Part shown: one piece after another, positions 60,857 to 64,000 of the stretch | Position numbering within the stretch: the stretch's first letter is position 1 | Layout: each line of letters begins with the position of its first letter | Source: Triops longicaudatus | Lineage: Eukaryota; Arthropoda; Branchiopoda; Notostraca; Triopsidae | Assembly (NCBI GenBank): GCA_022885665.1 | Contig: JAGQDJ010000009.1 | Coordinates: 310,001-374,000 of the forward strand | DNA length: 64,000 bases | Reading direction: 5' to 3' | Made by a program: the position numbers and the translations under genes | Notes under the pieces: generated by a model | Seen by the model: the letters and a program-made list of their open reading frames with translations, nothing else | Databases searched by the model: none | What the model was told of the DNA's origin: nothing

Positions 60857-63800
60857 GGTTCTTTTTGATATTTTGGTATACTCGCTGACTGAAGGAAAAT
60901 TCTTTGAGAAAAAATAAATACGTAAATGAAATTCTCTCTTCAACTGGCTCTACCAGTATTCCTGCATCCCCCGGGAAATTCGCGTGGAATTCAGCAAAGT
61001 CAAACCAAAACACTGTTAACTGACTTGCAGGTGCTGCCACCTCGTCAACTTCTCTGCGCGTGAGCGACCGGCAGAGAATTTCGAAATTATGAATGGTCTT
61101 CAAAAAGCTAAGGATTTTCTGGCTAAAAGTCTGTATAAAATATATTCCCTGGCTATTTGCTTTAGTTTTGAATGCCGTTTCAAGGTCCGGTTTTAGTGCT
61201 GTGTAAGGTGCGGCATTGTAATGGTCTTTAAGAAAGTTTTTGCAGTCGTTTGAGTGATGGGTCAAAGGGAACATGACGATTTGCATATATTTTCCCATAA
61301 GGAAAGTGACCAATCCACCTTTCGTAATAACACTGATGCGCTTGAGTTACCTTTCGTGATGTTTATTAGGCATAAGCTCTTTTAATTCTTACTTATTCTC
61401 AATTTATTCGCTTATTTTACTTTTTGAATGGTCGTTGCTTTCGTATTGTGGTATCGCTCGTGAATTTCCTTACAAAATTGCATTATTGGTTAATGTGACC
61501 TTGCAAAATTACACCGTTGAAGAGATTGCGCCAAAACGGTGCAAGAATGCATTATTAAAGAAAAGTAGTGTCACAGCTTTTGACTTTTGCAGTATAGATC
61601 CACATTTTATTGAAATCAATGTTGAGAAAAAAATACCTGGTGCATTTCGCAAAATTTTTTGCGATCTTAAATTACCGACTTGGTGTAGCAGTGACAGAAT
61701 ACACGAATACCCATCATTGCAACTCCCCTCGCATCCGCGGCTCCGTTTTACCCAGTCAGCAATGCTAAAATTTTGCCAAAAAAATATATTAAACACTACA
61801 CTGTAGCTCGAAATTACATACTCTTGCTTTCTTTGAACATGGGGTAAATATTTCTCTAAAAGCGAAACTTCGAAGCAATGAAACAAATTCACTGGAGTAG
61901 AAAACCCGTGTAGTAAGTTATGTCGCAAAGGCAGCATTTAACTACTGTGATTTGCAACATTCTTTAAAGGCTCGCATTCATGCATCCACGCTATCAAGTG
62001 TCAGATGTTCTGTTAGATGCCATGTTCGTTTGTCAAACACTTGTATCAATGAATCGTGAAAACAAAAGACCAAAAAAAAAAAATGGAAAAGAGAAGCTAT
62101 ATTCAAACACAAAAATCACTCCCACCCATAAGAGAAATCCTTTTCCGTTTTCAAATGTATGGCGGTGCATTCAAACGCTAACGACTTCTTGGCGCAGTTC
62201 TTGCTTACGCCTATCTAGACCCATATCTCTGTCAATTTCGGAACCCTGCAAATAACATTTCGATGCATGCTAACATGTAATTCCAATTTTATTGCCGGCA
62301 ATCTTACAAGAAGCTCAAGTCCACTATTTCTTACTTGTTGGTTGCGAGCTTCGATGTTACTGTGAAAAACAGAAGACGATACACGCAAAATAATGATAAA
62401 ACAGTTTTTCATAATTCATAATCTTCTATTCAATCCTCGGGGAAAATGGGGCCAACTTTTACAGCACAGGATTATGCGACATTACTGCACCAGATGCGGT
62501 TTAAGAGATCAAGCCATAGTTAGGATTTTTATACAACTAAATCAAAACTCGAAAAAGAGTAGGTGGAATGGAATGACGTTCAAAACGTAGCAGAACCGTG
62601 CCGGGTTTAGAAACCCGACTTGGAAGTACTGACAAAATTAATGGAAGGTTTTTCTTACTCCAACCCACCAGCACGACATCACATGGAAAACTTATTGCCT
62701 GACTCAATCCCTCACCAAGTTTTAGGCAACTTTTCCAATCATCCCCGCCTGTAAGCAAGTCACAACAAACTCATGGAAGTTCTTAACCACCATCTCAGCA
62801 CCATGTATTGGAATTAGGCAATATGAAACTCAGGAAAATTAACGCGCTCATCCATGTTTTCCTACGAACGCCGGAATCTAACTCACGTTTCGCAACACAC
62901 CTTTCTTTAGAAACCAAAAAATTTGAGCGAAAAGAAGTCACGTTTCCCATCAATATTCCATCTTTTGAAGATATCAACACGCCCATTCCAACTGCGAATA
63001 CGGGTTGAGTGAGGCAATCCAAGAAACCGAACAGTGTCGTCAGGCAGACGCAGGCTTCGCCGATATTTTTCGTTTTCACACAAACTCCTACCCAATCAAT
63101 CATTCCCTCTTCACAGTTTTTACCCTCTGCGCTAGCCGTCTATTCTTCTGCGAAAGGTACTCCAGCACCTTGTGCGAATGACCCATTTCCACACACATCT
63201 TGGTTCATTCAGTCTGTTCACAATATTTCTGAGGCTTTCAAGTGCGTTTCGGGTATTCCAACCTGACACATTCATGGTCACCACTCGCAGCAGCAAGTAA
63301 GGGCCAAACAACTATAAAAAGTAGGGTAAAAGACAGTAAAGCCATTAATGTCAAGCCCCAGTTTCCGTGTCATACACATAAATCACAGAAATGATATATT
63401 AAGGCACACAATAGAAGAGGAAATGTGTTGAAAAATCTAAAAAAAAATCAAAGAAGAGCTGAAAATAAAGAAAAATAAAACAAGAATCAAAAACATGCAG
63501 CAAAGGGGAGTTTTGGGAAAGCAAGATCAGAGTGCACTTAGTTGTTGTTAGAAATGTTTTATTTTTTAACGGAATGACAATATCTGTTTCTCTTTTTGGT
63601 AGTTAAAAAGTAATGGATTCATGCATTACCGCCTGTTTTGTTTGGATCTTTTTACTGGACGAGTTTTCTGAGGTCTCGCGAAGGGAAACCTAGGCTCTTA
63701 TCTTCCGACAGTAAGGCCGTGTTCTCATGGGCGGCGGGTATGGGCATGGCCACGCCTACACTCGAGCCCAGAGAGCTGATACAGTTTGTGGAATTCCTGC

Positions 63801-64000
63801 AACCCAACATGAAAGATAGCCCCCGCATACACAAAACCCACATGGACCATAAAATCCAACACATCAGAATCAATGTAAAAGAAATGACAAACTCCAACCA
63901 ACATTCCAATGACTCTCAATCTGCTTTCACGTGTATACCGTCCTCCGAAAGGTACATAATACAAAACAAAAAGACAAAATAATTTCATGACAGTATAATT
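60857..64000. other. Unassigned region at the right edge with several open frames
   Basis: The left end is the C6orf136 promoter. Long frames occur (minus 61313-60960, plus 61435-61806 overlapped by minus 61937-61509, plus 62808-63008 followed in the same frame by 63009-63266 after one TGA, plus 63638-63982 overlapped by minus 63988-63725), but opposite-strand overlap and missing splice partners leave the coding strand open. The last one may belong to a gene that continues past the window. I recognise no domain in any of them. Confidence 0.3.

Noticed and set aside
60789..61313. 174-codon minus-strand open frame
   Set aside because: It overlaps the C6orf136 first exon in another frame and has no known domain; the C6orf136 model is well supported.
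1..64000. CRISPR arrays, operons or bacterial mobile elements
   Set aside because: No regular spaced direct repeats were seen, and spliced animal genes fill the window.

Overview
This window is nuclear DNA from an intron-rich invertebrate animal. The coding exons are split by many short introns (mostly about 50 to 110 bases, canonical GT-AG) and both strands are used. Animal origin follows from two SoxE transcription-factor genes, a RALGPS-type Ral exchange factor, a GAPVD1 homologue and a QSOX. I cannot place the phylum from sequence alone. All gene models below are hand-spliced; for most I checked that exon phases add up to one open frame.

Layout: 1-3118 has no gene I can support. 3119-16842 holds two SoxE genes in head-to-head orientation, one on the minus strand (609 residues, intact dimerisation motif) and one on the plus strand (369 residues, degenerate dimerisation motif), with about 3.1 kb between their start codons. 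TSSC4 (U5 snRNP assembly) converges on the second SoxE gene. 17.7-21.7 kb is AT-rich and contains a possible small gene, a tRNA-like sequence and an unrecognised minus-strand gene with an internally duplicated exon. 21.9-32.9 kb is a compact housekeeping block: TEX2 (lipid transfer at ER contacts), ATG12 (autophagy), SLC25A10 (mitochondrial dicarboxylate carrier), DUSP12 (phosphatase), an M14 carboxypeptidase and a small membrane protein whose stop lies 7 bases before the carboxypeptidase start.

34.3-40.4 kb is RALGPS on the minus strand, with a Tigger/pogo-like DNA transposon of about 870 bases in one intron. 40.4-44.4 kb is mostly non-coding. 44.4-46.5 kb is QSOX. 47.8-48.8 kb is a Ser-type alpha-aspartyl dipeptidase. 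49.2-55.5 kb is GAPVD1 (RasGAP-like plus VPS9). An intronless GNAT acetyltransferase, PHYHD1 and a C6orf136 homologue with a likely mitochondrial presequence follow. 60.9-64.0 kb has open frames I cannot assign.

Neighbouring genes mostly alternate strands, giving several short divergent promoters (TEX2/ATG12, SLC25A10/DUSP12, SoxE/SoxE) and tight convergent ends (SoxE2/TSSC4, ATG12/SLC25A10, DUSP12/carboxypeptidase, dipeptidase/GAPVD1, PHYHD1/C6orf136). Functionally the genes are a mix: transcription control (SoxE pair), membrane contact and trafficking (TEX2, ATG12, GAPVD1, RALGPS), mitochondria (SLC25A10, C6orf136) and secretory-pathway protein processing (QSOX, carboxypeptidase).
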